Of a stretch of 64,000 bases of DNA, positions 53,430 through 62,030 are shown piece after piece (position 1 is the stretch's first letter; each line of letters opens with the position of its first letter). The DNA lies in NCBI RefSeq assembly GCF_011008845.1, contig NZ_JAAIWM010000001.1, positions 558,001-622,000 of the forward strand, read 5' to 3'. Below the pieces are notes generated by a model that saw only the letters and a program-made list of their open reading frames with translations, was not told where the DNA came from and ran no database searches. This DNA comes from Bacillus mesophilus (GTDB lineage: Bacteria; Bacillota; Bacilli; Bacillales; SA4). The position numbers and the translations under genes are program-made.

Positions 53430-54132
53430 TTTGGTTCACCCTTCTTCTGACTAATACTTCCACTAGCACTGATGAAATTAAAGTTGCACTTACGATAGCC
53501 CAGCCTGGAGCCATAAATTGATAAAATATGCTATTTAGAATAGCAGCCAAACCAGCTAAATATAGTACTTTTCTTTGCTTTTTCAAGGACGGCACAAGAA
53601 GGGCCACGAACATTGCATATAATGCTATTCCCATACTTTCCTGTAAAGTACTTGGTAAGCTTGAACCAATTAAGTAACCCACAACAGAATTAACAACCCA
53701 GCTTCCATAAGAAATGGAGATCACTCCGAACATAAATCCTGTTGAGATTTTCCCCTCCCTGGTAGCAACAAGAGAAAATGTCTCATCTGTAATCCCGAAA
53801 GAGTATAAAGCTTTTATCGGTTTTGGTGCATCCTCAAGCTTTTCATATAACGAGGCACTCATTAAAAAATGTCGGATGTTTACGATAAAAGTAGTTAAGA
53901 CAATTTCAAAAGCCCCAGTTCCTATTGATAATAGACTCAATGCTATATATTGTGAGGCACCAGCAAACACTAGAAGACTCATTAAGAAGGTCTCCGTAAC
54001 GGTGATTCCAGTTGCCTTTGCTAAAAGTCCAAAGGTTAACGCAATGGGCATATAGCCAATTCCAATGCTTAGTCCTGCTTGAAGACCATATGTAAACGGT
54101 GATGTCTTCTTCTCTATAGCTGTTGCTCGCAA
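53422..54132 (-). CDS. azlC: AzlC-type branched-chain amino acid exporter subunit
   Basis: A 236-aa AzlC family membrane protein with the signatures LSIGIGYMPIALTFGLLA, VFAGASQYIALSLLS and NIRHFLMSASL, and about six to eight membrane segments. With AzlD it exports branched-chain amino acids such as leucine or the analogue azaleucine. No Lrp-type azlB regulator gene is next to it, unlike the B. subtilis azlBCD locus. Confidence 0.87.
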   Translation of the reverse strand: MRATAIEKKTSPFTYGLQAGLSIGIGYMPIALTFGLLAKATGITVTETFLMSLLVFAGASQYIALSLLSIGTGAFEIVLTTFIVNIRHFLMSASLYEKLEDAPKPIKALYSFGITDETFSLVATREGKISTGFMFGVISISYGSWVVNSVVGYLIGSSLPSTLQESMGIALYAMFVALLVPSLKKQRKVLYLAGLAAILNSIFYQFMAPGWAIVSATLISSVLVEVLVRRRVNQNG

Positions 54133-54264
54133 CTCTATTTACCCCTTTCCAATGTCTTCGTAAAATGTATTACTATTTTCTATTATTCTATTCCTTTTTG
54201 CAATGAAAATATCTAAATAAGAAATTAGTAAATAGGTATTTTGCTCGAGTCGTTTTGGTTAGTA

Positions 54265-54372
54265 AACGCATATATTTCAAATTTGACGCGTAAATTTTGT
54301 CAACTGACGCATATATCTTAAATTAGACGCATAAACACCGCCAACCGGCGCATAAATTTCATTTTTGACGCA
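54265..54372. repeat. Array of six degenerate 20-21-bp repeats (TGCGTC core on minus strand)
   Basis: The plus-strand hexamer GACGCA (variants AACGCA, GACGCG, GGCGCA) starts at 54265, 54285, 54306, 54326, 54347 and 54367, with spacings 20, 21, 20, 21 and 20 bp. On the minus strand the core is TGCGTC, like the TGCGTG core of the array at 11685. It occupies much of the 470-bp azlC-enoyl-CoA hydratase gap; apart from the terminator nearby, I see no gene in that gap. Confidence 0.8.
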
Positions 54373-54535
54373 AATCGCCTAAAAACGTAGTTATAGATTT
54401 CTTGAAAGTTCGAGCCCGAAATGTCAAATAAGTAAGATTTAAATAAATAGAGTGGAAACAATATAGAATATGCCCTTACTTGGTAGAAAAGGCGTACAAT
54501 CATGCCAAAATACACTTTGTTTGTCCTCGCACAAA

Positions 54536-54570
54536 CTAAAAAACACTTCTAACCAAGGATAGAAGTGTTT
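54536..54570 (-). terminator. Terminator after the enoyl-CoA hydratase gene
   Basis: An 11-bp perfect stem (54541-54551 with 54560-54570) and a T-rich tail on the minus strand. Confidence 0.75.
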
Positions 54571-54602
54571 AAAACAAAACGGCTATGTATTAACTTTAAC
54601 GT

Positions 54603-55379
54603 CTATCTACCTTTAAAATCCGGCTTCCTCTTTTCACTAAAAGCCTCTAATGCTTCAATTCGATCTTCCGTTGGTATGGTGATTTCATATGCCTTACGTT
54701 CGAGCTGAAGTCCTGTTTGAAGGTCCACATTCATTCCTTGTTTTATGGCGTACTTGGCTTGTTGAATGGCAATTGGTCCATTCTTCGTCATTTCGTTGGC
54801 AAATGAAACAGCTTCTTCTATTAGGCGTTCGGAATCAACCACCTTTAGTAAGAGTCCATATTGGAGAGCAAGTTCAGCATTCATTCGTTTTGCCGTTAAA
54901 ATAAGTTCCAATGCTTTAGATTCCCCGATAATTCTAGGAAGTCGTTGTGTCCCACCCGCTCCTGGAATAATTGCCAAGCCCGTTTCTGTTAAGCCCATTA
55001 CTGAATCTTGAGCCGCTATTCGAAAATCACATGATAAAGCCAACTCCATTCCACCTCCAAAAGCAAAGCCGTTTATGGCTGCAATCGTTGGTTGCGGCAG
55101 TTGATCGATTGCTGTAAATACTTGATTTATCTTATTCAAATTACGCTTTACTTGTTGAGTGGTTAAGCTTTTACGTTCCTTTAAATCTGCACCGACACTA
55201 AATGCCTTATTACCAGCACCCGTAAAGATGACAACCCTTACCTCTGGGTTCACTCTTAACTCATCTACAATGTTTTCTAACTCACATAATGATTCGTAAT
55301 TAAAGCTGTTTAAGCTTTCAGGTCGATTTAATGTTACATAAGCGATAAAGTTTTCAACTTTATATAAAACTAATTCCAT
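54603..55379 (-). CDS. Enoyl-CoA hydratase
   Basis: A 258-aa crotonase. The oxyanion-hole motif AINGFAFGGG is followed by catalytic Glu112 (GGGMELALSCDF), and the second catalytic Glu132 lies in LTETGLAIIPGAGGTQRLPR; both hydratase glutamates are present, so it should hydrate trans-2-enoyl-CoA in beta-oxidation. The conserved AFSVGADLKE is also seen. It lies downstream of lcfB on the same strand but after a terminator, and has a perfect cre site upstream, pointing to its own CcpA-controlled promoter. Confidence 0.88.
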   Translation of the reverse strand: MELVLYKVENFIAYVTLNRPESLNSFNYESLCELENIVDELRVNPEVRVVIFTGAGNKAFSVGADLKERKSLTTQQVKRNLNKINQVFTAIDQLPQPTIAAINGFAFGGGMELALSCDFRIAAQDSVMGLTETGLAIIPGAGGTQRLPRIIGESKALELILTAKRMNAELALQYGLLLKVVDSERLIEEAVSFANEMTKNGPIAIQQAKYAIKQGMNVDLQTGLQLERKAYEITIPTEDRIEALEAFSEKRKPDFKGR

Positions 55380-55459
55380 GATTATTCCCCCTACTAGATG
55401 ATCTCTTTAACTATTATTTCTCTAAAGTTTAATACATTCCTTTTTATTAATGAGTAAAA

Positions 55460-55473
55460 TGTTATCGCTTTCA
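55460..55473 (-). promoter_or_regulatory. Perfect cre site before the enoyl-CoA hydratase gene
   Basis: On the minus strand TGAAAGCGATAACA matches the CcpA consensus TGWAANCGNTNWCA at all 14 positions. It lies 81-94 bp before the start codon. Confidence 0.7.
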
Positions 55474-55484
55474 TTTTTGCATAG

Positions 55485-55508
55485 AAAAAAACCGGCTGCT
55501 TAGAGCCG
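55485..55508 (-). terminator. Terminator after lcfB
   Basis: CGGCT (55493-55497) pairs with AGCCG (55504-55508) and seven T follow on the minus strand. Confidence 0.65.
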
Positions 55509-55526
55509 ATTTTCTTCAACATTCTT

Positions 55527-57086
55527 CTATGCATTTAAAACCTTGTCTTTCAATGATCTTCTTAAAATCTTACCTGTTGTATTCTTTGGTAATTCTTCAA
55601 GAAACTCTATTGAACTAGGAACCTTGTATTTAGCAAGATGCTCTTTACAGAATTCTACTAACATTTCTGTAGTAACATTATCTTCCTTTTTTGTAACGAC
55701 AAATGATTTAACCGCTTCACCGAAATTCTCATCTGGAATTCCGATTACAGCAACCTCAACAACGGATGGATGTGAGTACAATACCTCTTCAACCTCGCGT
55801 GGATACACATTATAACCACCTACAATGATCATATCCTTTTTGCGGTCAACAATATAGAAATAGCCTTCCTCATCCATGCGTGCTAAATCACCTGTAAATA
55901 GCCAGCCATCACGAATAGCATGAGCCGAATCTTCAGGTAATTTGTAATAGCCCTTCATTACATTCGGACCACGAACCACCAATTCACCAACCTCGCCAAC
56001 CGGTACTTCTTCACCTAGTTCATTGACGACTTTATTTTCTACATTGACTATGCTTTGTCCGATCGAGCCAGGTTTTCTTGGACGATCTAGTGGGTTAAAG
56101 CAGGTAACTGGAGAGGCTTCTGACAAACCATACCCTTCAGATACCGCAACTTCGAACTTCTGCTCAAATGATTTTAATAAGGCAACAGGCATCGATGCTC
56201 CACCTGAAATACATAATCTTAACGATTTTAAATCCTCTACATTTGCGTCTGGGAACTGTACTAAGAAGTTATACATAGTCGGTACACCAGCAAAAACAGT
56301 TGCCTGGAACTCTTTTGTGATGGTGAAAATATCCCCAGGACTAAATCTAGGAACAATAATCACACTTGATCCATTAAGTAATGGGGCATTTAGAGCAACT
56401 GTTAAGCAGAACACATGAAACATTGGGAGTGTTGCAATAACACGGTCTGTTTCATTAATCTTTAAATAATCAGCCGTATCCTTTGCATTGCTAAATACAT
56501 TTTTATGAGTAAGCATTGCACCTTTAGGCTTTCCAGTTGTACCAGAAGTATATAGAATGATCGCCACATCTTCTTCTTGGAGCTCTGGAGCTTCAAAAAG
56601 ATGACTGCCTGACCCAACAAAGCTAGTAAATGATTTCAATTTTGGATACACTGATAGCTTCGTTATATCTAATGGCTCTTGATCATCTTGCTTAGGAGTC
56701 TCACAATAAATAACTTGCTCAACCTTAGGAAGTGCTGCACTCATTTTTTCAAAAAGTGGGATTAACAGGTCTAGACCCACTACTACTTTCACATCGCCAT
56801 TGTTAAGAATATAGCCAATCTCTTCCGGAGTATAGATTGGATTGATTGGAATTACAGTCGCACCAGCTCGTAAAGCACCATAAAGTGCAATGACAAAATG
56901 GGGACTATTCCCAAGAAGTAGACCAACATGATCTCCCTTATGTACTCCCATCTTTGTTAATGCATCTGCAAATTTTGATACAGCTGCATCTAACTCACGA
57001 TAAGAACTTTGAGTATTCAGAAAATAATAAGCAGGCTTATCTCCGAATTGTAAAGCATTTTCATGTAATTTTTTACTAATATTCAT
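55527..57086 (-). CDS. lcfB: Long-chain fatty acid-CoA ligase
   Basis: A 519-aa ANL-family ligase that activates long-chain fatty acids to acyl-CoA, the first step of beta-oxidation. P-loop [42 protein letters not shown] and the catalytic lysine in NTTGKILRR are all present. B. subtilis lcfB (yhfL) is near yhfI and yhfN as here. Its upstream region has a sigma-A promoter with a cre site in the spacer and a FadR operator just after the start of transcription, so control by fatty acids and by carbon catabolite repression is expected. Confidence 0.9.
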   Translation of the reverse strand: MNISKKLHENALQFGDKPAYYFLNTQSSYRELDAAVSKFADALTKMGVHKGDHVGLLLGNSPHFVIALYGALRAGATVIPINPIYTPEEIGYILNNGDVKVVVGLDLLIPLFEKMSAALPKVEQVIYCETPKQDDQEPLDITKLSVYPKLKSFTSFVGSGSHLFEAPELQEEDVAIILYTSGTTGKPKGAMLTHKNVFSNAKDTADYLKINETDRVIATLPMFHVFCLTVALNAPLLNGSSVIIVPRFSPGDIFTITKEFQATVFAGVPTMYNFLVQFPDANVEDLKSLRLCISGGASMPVALLKSFEQKFEVAVSEGYGLSEASPVTCFNPLDRPRKPGSIGQSIVNVENKVVNELGEEVPVGEVGELVVRGPNVMKGYYKLPEDSAHAIRDGWLFTGDLARMDEEGYFYIVDRKKDMIIVGGYNVYPREVEEVLYSHPSVVEVAVIGIPDENFGEAVKSFVVTKKEDNVTTEMLVEFCKEHLAKYKVPSSIEFLEELPKNTTGKILRRSLKDKVLNA

Positions 57087-57102
57087 ACATTTCCCCCTCT
57101 TA

Positions 57103-57120
57103 TGAATGAATAGTCACTCA
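57103..57120. promoter_or_regulatory. FadR operator of lcfB
   Basis: TGAATGAATAGTCACTCA matches the Bacillus FadR consensus TGAATGAMTANTCATTCA with one mismatch. It lies 17-34 bp before the lcfB start and about 12-29 bp after the predicted start of transcription. FadR represses fatty acid degradation genes until long-chain acyl-CoA releases it. Confidence 0.85.
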
Positions 57121-57138
57121 TTTTATTTACTATTAATA

Positions 57139-57167
57139 ATTATATTTCATGAAAACGTTTACTTCAA
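57139..57167 (-). promoter_or_regulatory. Sigma-A promoter of lcfB
   Basis: On the minus strand TTGAAG (57162-57167), a 17-bp spacer and a perfect TATAAT (57139-57144). Confidence 0.75.
57150..57163. promoter_or_regulatory. cre site in the lcfB promoter
   Basis: TGAAAACGTTTACT matches the cre consensus at 13 of 14 positions on either strand. It lies between the -10 and -35 boxes, where CcpA would block polymerase. Confidence 0.7.
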
Positions 57168-57238
57168 GGAGAGTTTTTAGAAATAAGGAATTTTTCCCAA
57201 TATAAAGTAAAAAATGATTATTTCGAAATATTACTTTA

Positions 57239-57976
57239 CTATTCTTTTTTCCAATTCCAACCAGACTTGGCTAACTCAATCTTCCCCATATACTGTTCTT
57301 TTGCCTCTTGAATTAAATCTGAATGGGTGCCAAAGTGAGGAAGGTGAGTTAACAGCATTTCTCCTACCTGAGCTTCCATTGCTAGCTTACCTGCATCGGT
57401 GCTTGTCATATGACCTGATCCTTGCCCATCCATCCCCTTATAAAGATTACATTCGCAAATTAATAAGTCTGAATCCTTCGCAAATGAAATCATTTCATCA
57501 AAAAAGGATGTATCAGCCGTATATGTAACCTTTGCATTTATCGTTTCAATTCGCATTGCATAACACGGAGCTGGATGCTTTGTTTTAAGAAACGAGATTC
57601 TGAATGGCCCAACCTGTATGGTTTCAGTTGGATTGTATACTACACCTGTTGTGATCTCCTTATAAGTTAAATTGGCAAAGTTAGGTTCATCCTCTTGATG
57701 ACCATAGACAGGGAGAGAAGGTAGGTTTTCTCCTAGGTACCCTTTGATTAGACGAGCATACTGCAGTGTGCCTAGATCACAAACATGATCATGATGATAA
57801 TGTGAGAGTATGACTGCATCAAGATTTTCAGGGTTTATATAGTTTTGAAGCTGTGATATAACACCACTTCCACAATCAACAAGTAATTTAAAGTCTTCAT
57901 CCTCAAATAAGTATCCAGAAGTTGCTTCATTTTTTGCTGGATATCCACCCCAATAGCCTATTACTGTTAGTTTCAT
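57239..57976 (-). CDS. yhfI: MBL-fold metallo-hydrolase YhfI
   Basis: A 245-aa metallo-beta-lactamase-fold protein. The metal-binding motif SHYHHDH is at residues 58-64, with further ligands in GSGHMTSTDAG and LTHLPHFG. The layout is close to the RNase Z-like/YhfI subgroup; the true substrate is unknown. The name is supported by its position next to yhfH and near lcfB, as in B. subtilis. It starts divergently from yhfH. Confidence 0.8.
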   Translation of the reverse strand: MKLTVIGYWGGYPAKNEATSGYLFEDEDFKLLVDCGSGVISQLQNYINPENLDAVILSHYHHDHVCDLGTLQYARLIKGYLGENLPSLPVYGHQEDEPNFANLTYKEITTGVVYNPTETIQVGPFRISFLKTKHPAPCYAMRIETINAKVTYTADTSFFDEMISFAKDSDLLICECNLYKGMDGQGSGHMTSTDAGKLAMEAQVGEMLLTHLPHFGTHSDLIQEAKEQYMGKIELAKSGWNWKKE

Positions 57977-58041
57977 ATACGATGACCTCCTCTTATTAAC
58001 CTATATTTTACCAAACAAAATAGACATTCATACATTTTGAA

Positions 58042-58059
58042 AACTGTTACAAAACAGTT
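58042..58059. promoter_or_regulatory. Inverted repeat at the yhfH promoter
   Basis: AACTGTT (58042-58048) and AACAGTT (58053-58059) are perfect 7-bp arms separated by 4 bp; the right arm overlaps the -35 box of yhfH. It looks like a repressor operator in the yhfI/yhfH divergent region. Confidence 0.5.
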
Positions 58060-58085
58060 GTTGACTTATAAACCATTGTTATAAT
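58058..58085 (+). promoter_or_regulatory. Candidate sigma-A promoter of yhfH
   Basis: TTGTTG (58058-58063), a 16-bp spacer and a perfect TATAAT (58080-58085), 38 bp before the yhfH ATG. Confidence 0.55.
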
Positions 58086-58123
58086 ACAATGAAAATAACA
58101 AAACCAAGGGGGTATGTGACGAC

Positions 58124-58255
58124 ATGTTAATCAAAAGCACAGAGTTCTTTAGAAACCTTCCACCAAAGCAATGCATGGAATGTGGTAAGGAAATTGATGA
58201 ACAGCATGAATGTTATATGAATCATTGCGATAACTGTAACAAGATTGGCGATTAA
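58124..58255 (+). CDS. yhfH: YhfH family zinc-ribbon small protein
   Basis: A 43-aa protein with CMEC and CDNC pairs and an extra Cys in HECYMNHC, the pattern of a small zinc ribbon. The start MLIKSTEFFRNLPPKQC and size match B. subtilis YhfH, whose gene is also next to yhfI. Function unknown. An AAGGGGG site lies about 11 nt before the ATG. It has its own promoter, a possible operator and a terminator, so it is a real, separately controlled gene despite its size. Confidence 0.8.
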   Translation: MLIKSTEFFRNLPPKQCMECGKEIDEQHECYMNHCDNCNKIGD

Positions 58256-58284
58256 TTGTCCTCCACCATATACTGTTATTTACT

Positions 58285-58315
58285 CCCTTAGAATGTCTAA
58301 GGGATTTATTTTTTT
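58285..58315 (+). terminator. Terminator after yhfH
   Basis: CCCTTAGA (58285-58292) pairs perfectly with TCTAAGGG (58296-58303) around a 3-nt loop, followed by ATTTATTTTTTT. Confidence 0.85.
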
Positions 58316-58318
58316 AGA

Positions 58319-58354
58319 ACAAAAGGCGGCAGCATCCCGGTTAGCTCCGACTAG
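58319..58354. repeat. Truncated mosaic repeat, copy D
   Basis: The 5' end of the element seen at 34973: AAAAGGCGGCAGCATCCC then GGTTAGCTCCGAC, after which similarity stops. It lies between two terminators. Confidence 0.45.
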
Positions 58355-58361
58355 TATATTT

Positions 58362-58397
58362 AAAAAAGAATCTGTATCAAAACTGATACAGATTCTT
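58362..58397 (-). terminator. Terminator of the sugar ABC operon
   Basis: A perfect 14-bp stem (58366-58379 with 58384-58397), 4-nt loop, and T-tract on the minus strand, directly after the last permease gene. Confidence 0.85.
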
Positions 58398-58401
58398 AGC
58401 T

Positions 58402-59493
58402 TTATCCTTTTACCGAACCACCTAACAATCCTCTTACAAAGAAGCGCTGTAACGCAAAGAACACCGTAAGTGGCATAATCATCGATACAAATGCTGCAGA
58501 AGTTAATAGGTGCCAGTCATTACCTCTAGAACCTACCATGTCCGCAATTCTCATTGACAGAACTTGAACATCAGGACTTGAACCTAAAAATACAAGGGCT
58601 ACTAAGTAATCATTCCATACCCATAGAAACTGGAAAATCCCTATAGACGCTAAAGCTGGTATAGAAAGAGGAAGAATTAATTTAGTGAAAATAGTAAAGT
58701 TTGAAGCCCCGTCAATAAAGGCTGACTCAAAAATATCCTTTGGAAGCTGACTTATATAATTATATAGAAAATAAGTGGCTAGTGGTAAGCCGAAAGCGGT
58801 ATGAGCGAGCCAAATCCCTAGATAGCTACCATTTAAACCTAGTGCCGTGTAGTCCTTCAAAATGGGAATGAGTGCTACTTGTAAGGGGACGACTAATAGT
58901 ACAATGACGATTACAAACAGAAGTCTTCTACCTGCAAAATTTAGCCAAGCAAAGGCATATGCCGCAAACGTTGCAATCAATAAGGGCAGGATGGTAGCTG
59001 GAACTGCGACAGTTAATGTGTTCAAAAAGGTCTTTGTAAGATTGCTTCCCTGCTCTGTCATTGTCTGCCCATTCCCTAAGGTAATTTGATATTGTTTACC
59101 TCCAAGAACTGCTTCATAATTTTCTAATGTAAAGTTAGTATTCATTGTCCACGCTTTTTCCTGAACATGAATGGTACGTGCTCGCCTATTCTCCCAAATC
59201 AATCGTGTCTGATTTGAAAGGACGACTCCTTCATTTAATTGTTCATTAGTAAAGGTTTCACCATTCACCTCTATCGGTTGTCTAAGATCTGTATCTTCTG
59301 GAAGAGAAATGGTCTCTTCCGTTACCCAATCCTGATGTGGAAAGATTGTCCACCAACCTGTTTCTAAAATATCATCTGCTGGTCTAAACGAGGAAATAAA
59401 TAATCCAAGTGTCGGAATTAACCAGATAAGACAAATGAAGATCAACACTGTATTAACTAACCACTTTGAAGATTTCTTTCGTTTTCTCTCCAT
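58402..59493 (-). CDS. Sugar ABC permease (MalG/AglG type)
   Basis: A 363-aa permease of the CUT1 (MalFG) family. One N-terminal membrane segment is followed by an extracytoplasmic insertion (about residues 35-160) and then five membrane segments; the EAA-loop is SAFIDGASNFTIFTKLILP. The large insertion is a feature of AglG-like alpha-glucoside permeases. It starts at the last base of the upstream permease gene (one-base overlap). No ATPase gene follows; such Bacillus importers commonly share a MsmX-type ATPase encoded elsewhere. Confidence 0.82.
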   Translation of the reverse strand: MERKRKKSSKWLVNTVLIFICLIWLIPTLGLFISSFRPADDILETGWWTIFPHQDWVTEETISLPEDTDLRQPIEVNGETFTNEQLNEGVVLSNQTRLIWENRRARTIHVQEKAWTMNTNFTLENYEAVLGGKQYQITLGNGQTMTEQGSNLTKTFLNTLTVAVPATILPLLIATFAAYAFAWLNFAGRRLLFVIVIVLLVVPLQVALIPILKDYTALGLNGSYLGIWLAHTAFGLPLATYFLYNYISQLPKDIFESAFIDGASNFTIFTKLILPLSIPALASIGIFQFLWVWNDYLVALVFLGSSPDVQVLSMRIADMVGSRGNDWHLLTSAAFVSMIMPLTVFFALQRFFVRGLLGGSVKG

Positions 59494-60575
59494 TAGAATC
59501 CCCCCTGTTTTCGGAACTGTCTTAAATTAATAATGATGACAGGGATGATCGCAATTAGTAAGACAATCGCAAGTGTAGAGCCATATCCAAAGTTTCGATA
59601 CATAAAGAACTGACGATAGAATTGAGTCGCCACTACATCTGTACCATATTGGCCCCCAGTCATGACCATAATAATGTCAAATATCTTCAATGTGAAAACA
59701 ATGATAGTCGTAGAAACTGTTAAGATCGTGCCTGATATATAAGGAATAATAATTTTAAAGAAAATCGTAAACTCGTTTGCACCATCAATTCGAGCTGCCT
59801 CTAATAATTCCTCTGGTATTCCTTTCAGTGCAGCAGAGAATAGAACCATAGCAAATCCAGTCTGCATCCAGATTAAAATAACAATTAAAAATAAGTTATT
59901 CCAAGGCTGCAGTAGACTAGTCCAAGCTTGTGGCTCACCCCCAAAGGCAACCACGATTGCATTTAAGAGTCCAACCTGTTGATCCCCCGGCTGGTAGTAA
60001 TAAATAAATTTCCAAATTACTCCTGCGGCTACCATTGAAATAGCCATTGGCATAAAGATAATTCCTTTTGCTATTTTCTCAAAGCTGCTACGATCAGCCA
60101 GTACCGCAATAAGTAAACCTAAGACCACACAAAGCGTGGCTCCAATAGCAACCCAAAGAACATTATTACGTAAAGCCGTTAATAGTAATCGGTCAGTAAA
60201 AACTGCTAGATAGTTTGACAATCCAACAAATTCTGTTGAATCTGGTCCAAACAAGCTTAAGTAAATGGTTCGTAAAGTCGGTAGGAGTAATAACCAACCT
60301 AATAAAAGGGCAACGGGTCCAATGAAAATATATGGTTGGAGAAAGCTCCTAATTCGATCTGGATAGTGCTCCACTAACCAGTTTAAAGAGTAGTAAATCG
60401 TATAAATCCCAAAAACACCCCAAATGATGGCCAACAATGCATATAGAGCTGGATTTAACGGGACATCACGCAGGAATATAAAAATACTAGTGTGCAGAAC
60501 GATATTTGCAATTGGTATAATGATTGACAGTAGGATTAGATTAACAGGCGATGTTTTCTTTGCCTCAACACTCAT
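59493..60575 (-). CDS. Sugar ABC permease (MalF/AglF type)
   Basis: A 360-aa permease of the CUT1 family with eight or so membrane segments, two of them in an extra N-terminal part (residues 10-70), as in AglF-like proteins. The EAA-loop is EAARIDGANEFTIFFKIIIP. Partner of the downstream permease. It begins 72 nt after the binding-protein gene, beyond a stable stem-loop. Confidence 0.83.
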   Translation of the reverse strand: MSVEAKKTSPVNLILLSIIIPIANIVLHTSIFIFLRDVPLNPALYALLAIIWGVFGIYTIYYSLNWLVEHYPDRIRSFLQPYIFIGPVALLLGWLLLLPTLRTIYLSLFGPDSTEFVGLSNYLAVFTDRLLLTALRNNVLWVAIGATLCVVLGLLIAVLADRSSFEKIAKGIIFMPMAISMVAAGVIWKFIYYYQPGDQQVGLLNAIVVAFGGEPQAWTSLLQPWNNLFLIVILIWMQTGFAMVLFSAALKGIPEELLEAARIDGANEFTIFFKIIIPYISGTILTVSTTIIVFTLKIFDIIMVMTGGQYGTDVVATQFYRQFFMYRNFGYGSTLAIVLLIAIIPVIIINLRQFRKQGGF

Positions 60576-60609
60576 ATAACCCCTCCCTTACACTTCATTA
60601 AATACTGAA

Positions 60610-60632
60610 GGACTGGACTAAATGTCCAGTCC
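60610..60632 (-). repeat. Stem-loop after the sugar-binding-protein gene
   Basis: GGACTGGAC (60610-60618) pairs perfectly with GTCCAGTCC (60624-60632) around a 5-nt loop, with no T-tract. It lies 15 bp after the binding-protein stop and before the permease gene. Confidence 0.75.
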
Positions 60633-60647
60633 AATTGGAATCAAAAC

Positions 60648-62030
60648 TTATTTATTAAATCCTGCCTGTATTTCCTCAAGAGCCTGTTCTAGCTCCACAT
60701 TTCCACTTACATAATCTGTAATACCTTTCCAGAACGTACCAGCACCAACAGAACCAGGCATTAAGTCAGAACCATCAAAGCGAATGGTGTCAGCATTTTG
60801 TACAAGTTCTGCCATACGTCGCTCAACATCTGTTGTATACCACTCTGGGTCTGCGTCATTCATTGGTCCAACAACTCCACCAGATTGAATCCAACTCTTG
60901 ATGGATTCTCCTTTAGTAAAGAATTCCATGACTGCGCGAACTTCTGGACGGTCATTAAACATTGCATAGATATCTCCTGCAACTAAAACTGGCTTACCAT
61001 ATTCCTCGTTAATTGGTGGTAAATAGAACCAATCATAATCTTCTCCAGCAACTGTACCTTCTGGGAAAAAGCTTGTAATGAAACTACCTTGACGATGCAT
61101 ATAAGCACTTGGAGGACTATCAAACAACGGCTTCGGTGCATCACCAAATGAGGTTGTTACAATAGACTTTCTTCCACCATATACATAGTTTTCTGTAAAC
61201 CAAAGATTTGACATGACTTCAAAAGCATTTTTAACTTCTGGAGAGGTAAATGGTAACTCACCTGTTACCCACTTATCATAGTTTTCAGGTGTAGTTGTAC
61301 GTAGCATAATATCCTCGATCCAGTCAGTGGCTGGCCAACCAGTTGCAGCACCTGATTCAATACCTATTGCCCATGCTGAATCACCATCTGCGGCAATTTG
61401 ATCTGATAATTCTAGCATTTCTTCCCAAGTTTCAGGAATTTTATAGCCTGCTGCTTCAAACTCTGCTTTTGGATACCATACTAAACTCTTTACATTACTA
61501 CGGTTCCAAATACCAGTCATATATTCTTCTCCGTCTTTACCTTCCATAGTCGCCATATCTAACCAACTTTGGTTATACTGCTCTTTTAGATAGTCTTCCT
61601 CTAAGAAAGTGGACACATCAACTGGTAATCCTTGTTTTGCAAACGTAGCTAATAGTCCAGGTTGTGGAAAGTCAGCGATGTCAGGAGCATTTCCACCTTC
61701 AACACGAATCGAAATAGTAGCTTCAAATTCTTTAGAACCTTCATACTGAATATCAATTCCTGTTTTCTCTTCAAATTCCTTAATGCTATTTTCAAACTTA
61801 ACTTGGTCAGCATCAGTAAAAGGTCCAAACATTGTAACTGTGCTACCCTTGAATTCACCAGCATATGCCTGTTCTAATGTTCCTTCTGCACCACCAGCAC
61901 CCTCTGTTTCTGTCTTTTCTTCTTCTTTTGCTTCCTCATCACCACCACCGCCACAACCAGCTAAAAGCATGGTAAACATAGTCAGTACTGATGCAAAAGA
62001 GATCAGCTTTTTAAAAAATGATGCTTTCAT
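60648..62030 (-). CDS. Sugar ABC substrate-binding lipoprotein (alpha-glucoside type)
   Basis: A 460-aa extracellular solute-binding lipoprotein. The lipobox MLLAGCGGGG has the lipidated Cys at residue 26, followed by an acidic linker. The fold markers of CUT1 binding proteins are present (GSTVTMFGPFTDADQVKFEN, APDIADFPQPG, AGDIYAMFNDRPEVRAVMEF). Size and the two AglF/AglG-like permeases suggest alpha-glucosides or related disaccharides, but no glycosidase lies nearby to confirm it. First gene of the operon; GATAG-CAAA-CTATC (62132-62145) upstream is a possible operator. Confidence 0.82.
   Translation of the reverse strand: MKASFFKKLISFASVLTMFTMLLAGCGGGGDEEAKEEEKTETEGAGGAEGTLEQAYAGEFKGSTVTMFGPFTDADQVKFENSIKEFEEKTGIDIQYEGSKEFEATISIRVEGGNAPDIADFPQPGLLATFAKQGLPVDVSTFLEEDYLKEQYNQSWLDMATMEGKDGEEYMTGIWNRSNVKSLVWYPKAEFEAAGYKIPETWEEMLELSDQIAADGDSAWAIGIESGAATGWPATDWIEDIMLRTTTPENYDKWVTGELPFTSPEVKNAFEVMSNLWFTENYVYGGRKSIVTTSFGDAPKPLFDSPPSAYMHRQGSFITSFFPEGTVAGEDYDWFYLPPINEEYGKPVLVAGDIYAMFNDRPEVRAVMEFFTKGESIKSWIQSGGVVGPMNDADPEWYTTDVERRMAELVQNADTIRFDGSDLMPGSVGAGTFWKGITDYVSGNVELEQALEEIQAGFNK

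Noticed and set aside
54318..54515. A leftward 65-codon open frame in the azlC-enoyl-CoA hydratase gap.
   Set aside because: It overlaps the repeat array, has no ribosome binding site and has biased hydrophobic/aromatic composition typical of AT-rich non-coding DNA.
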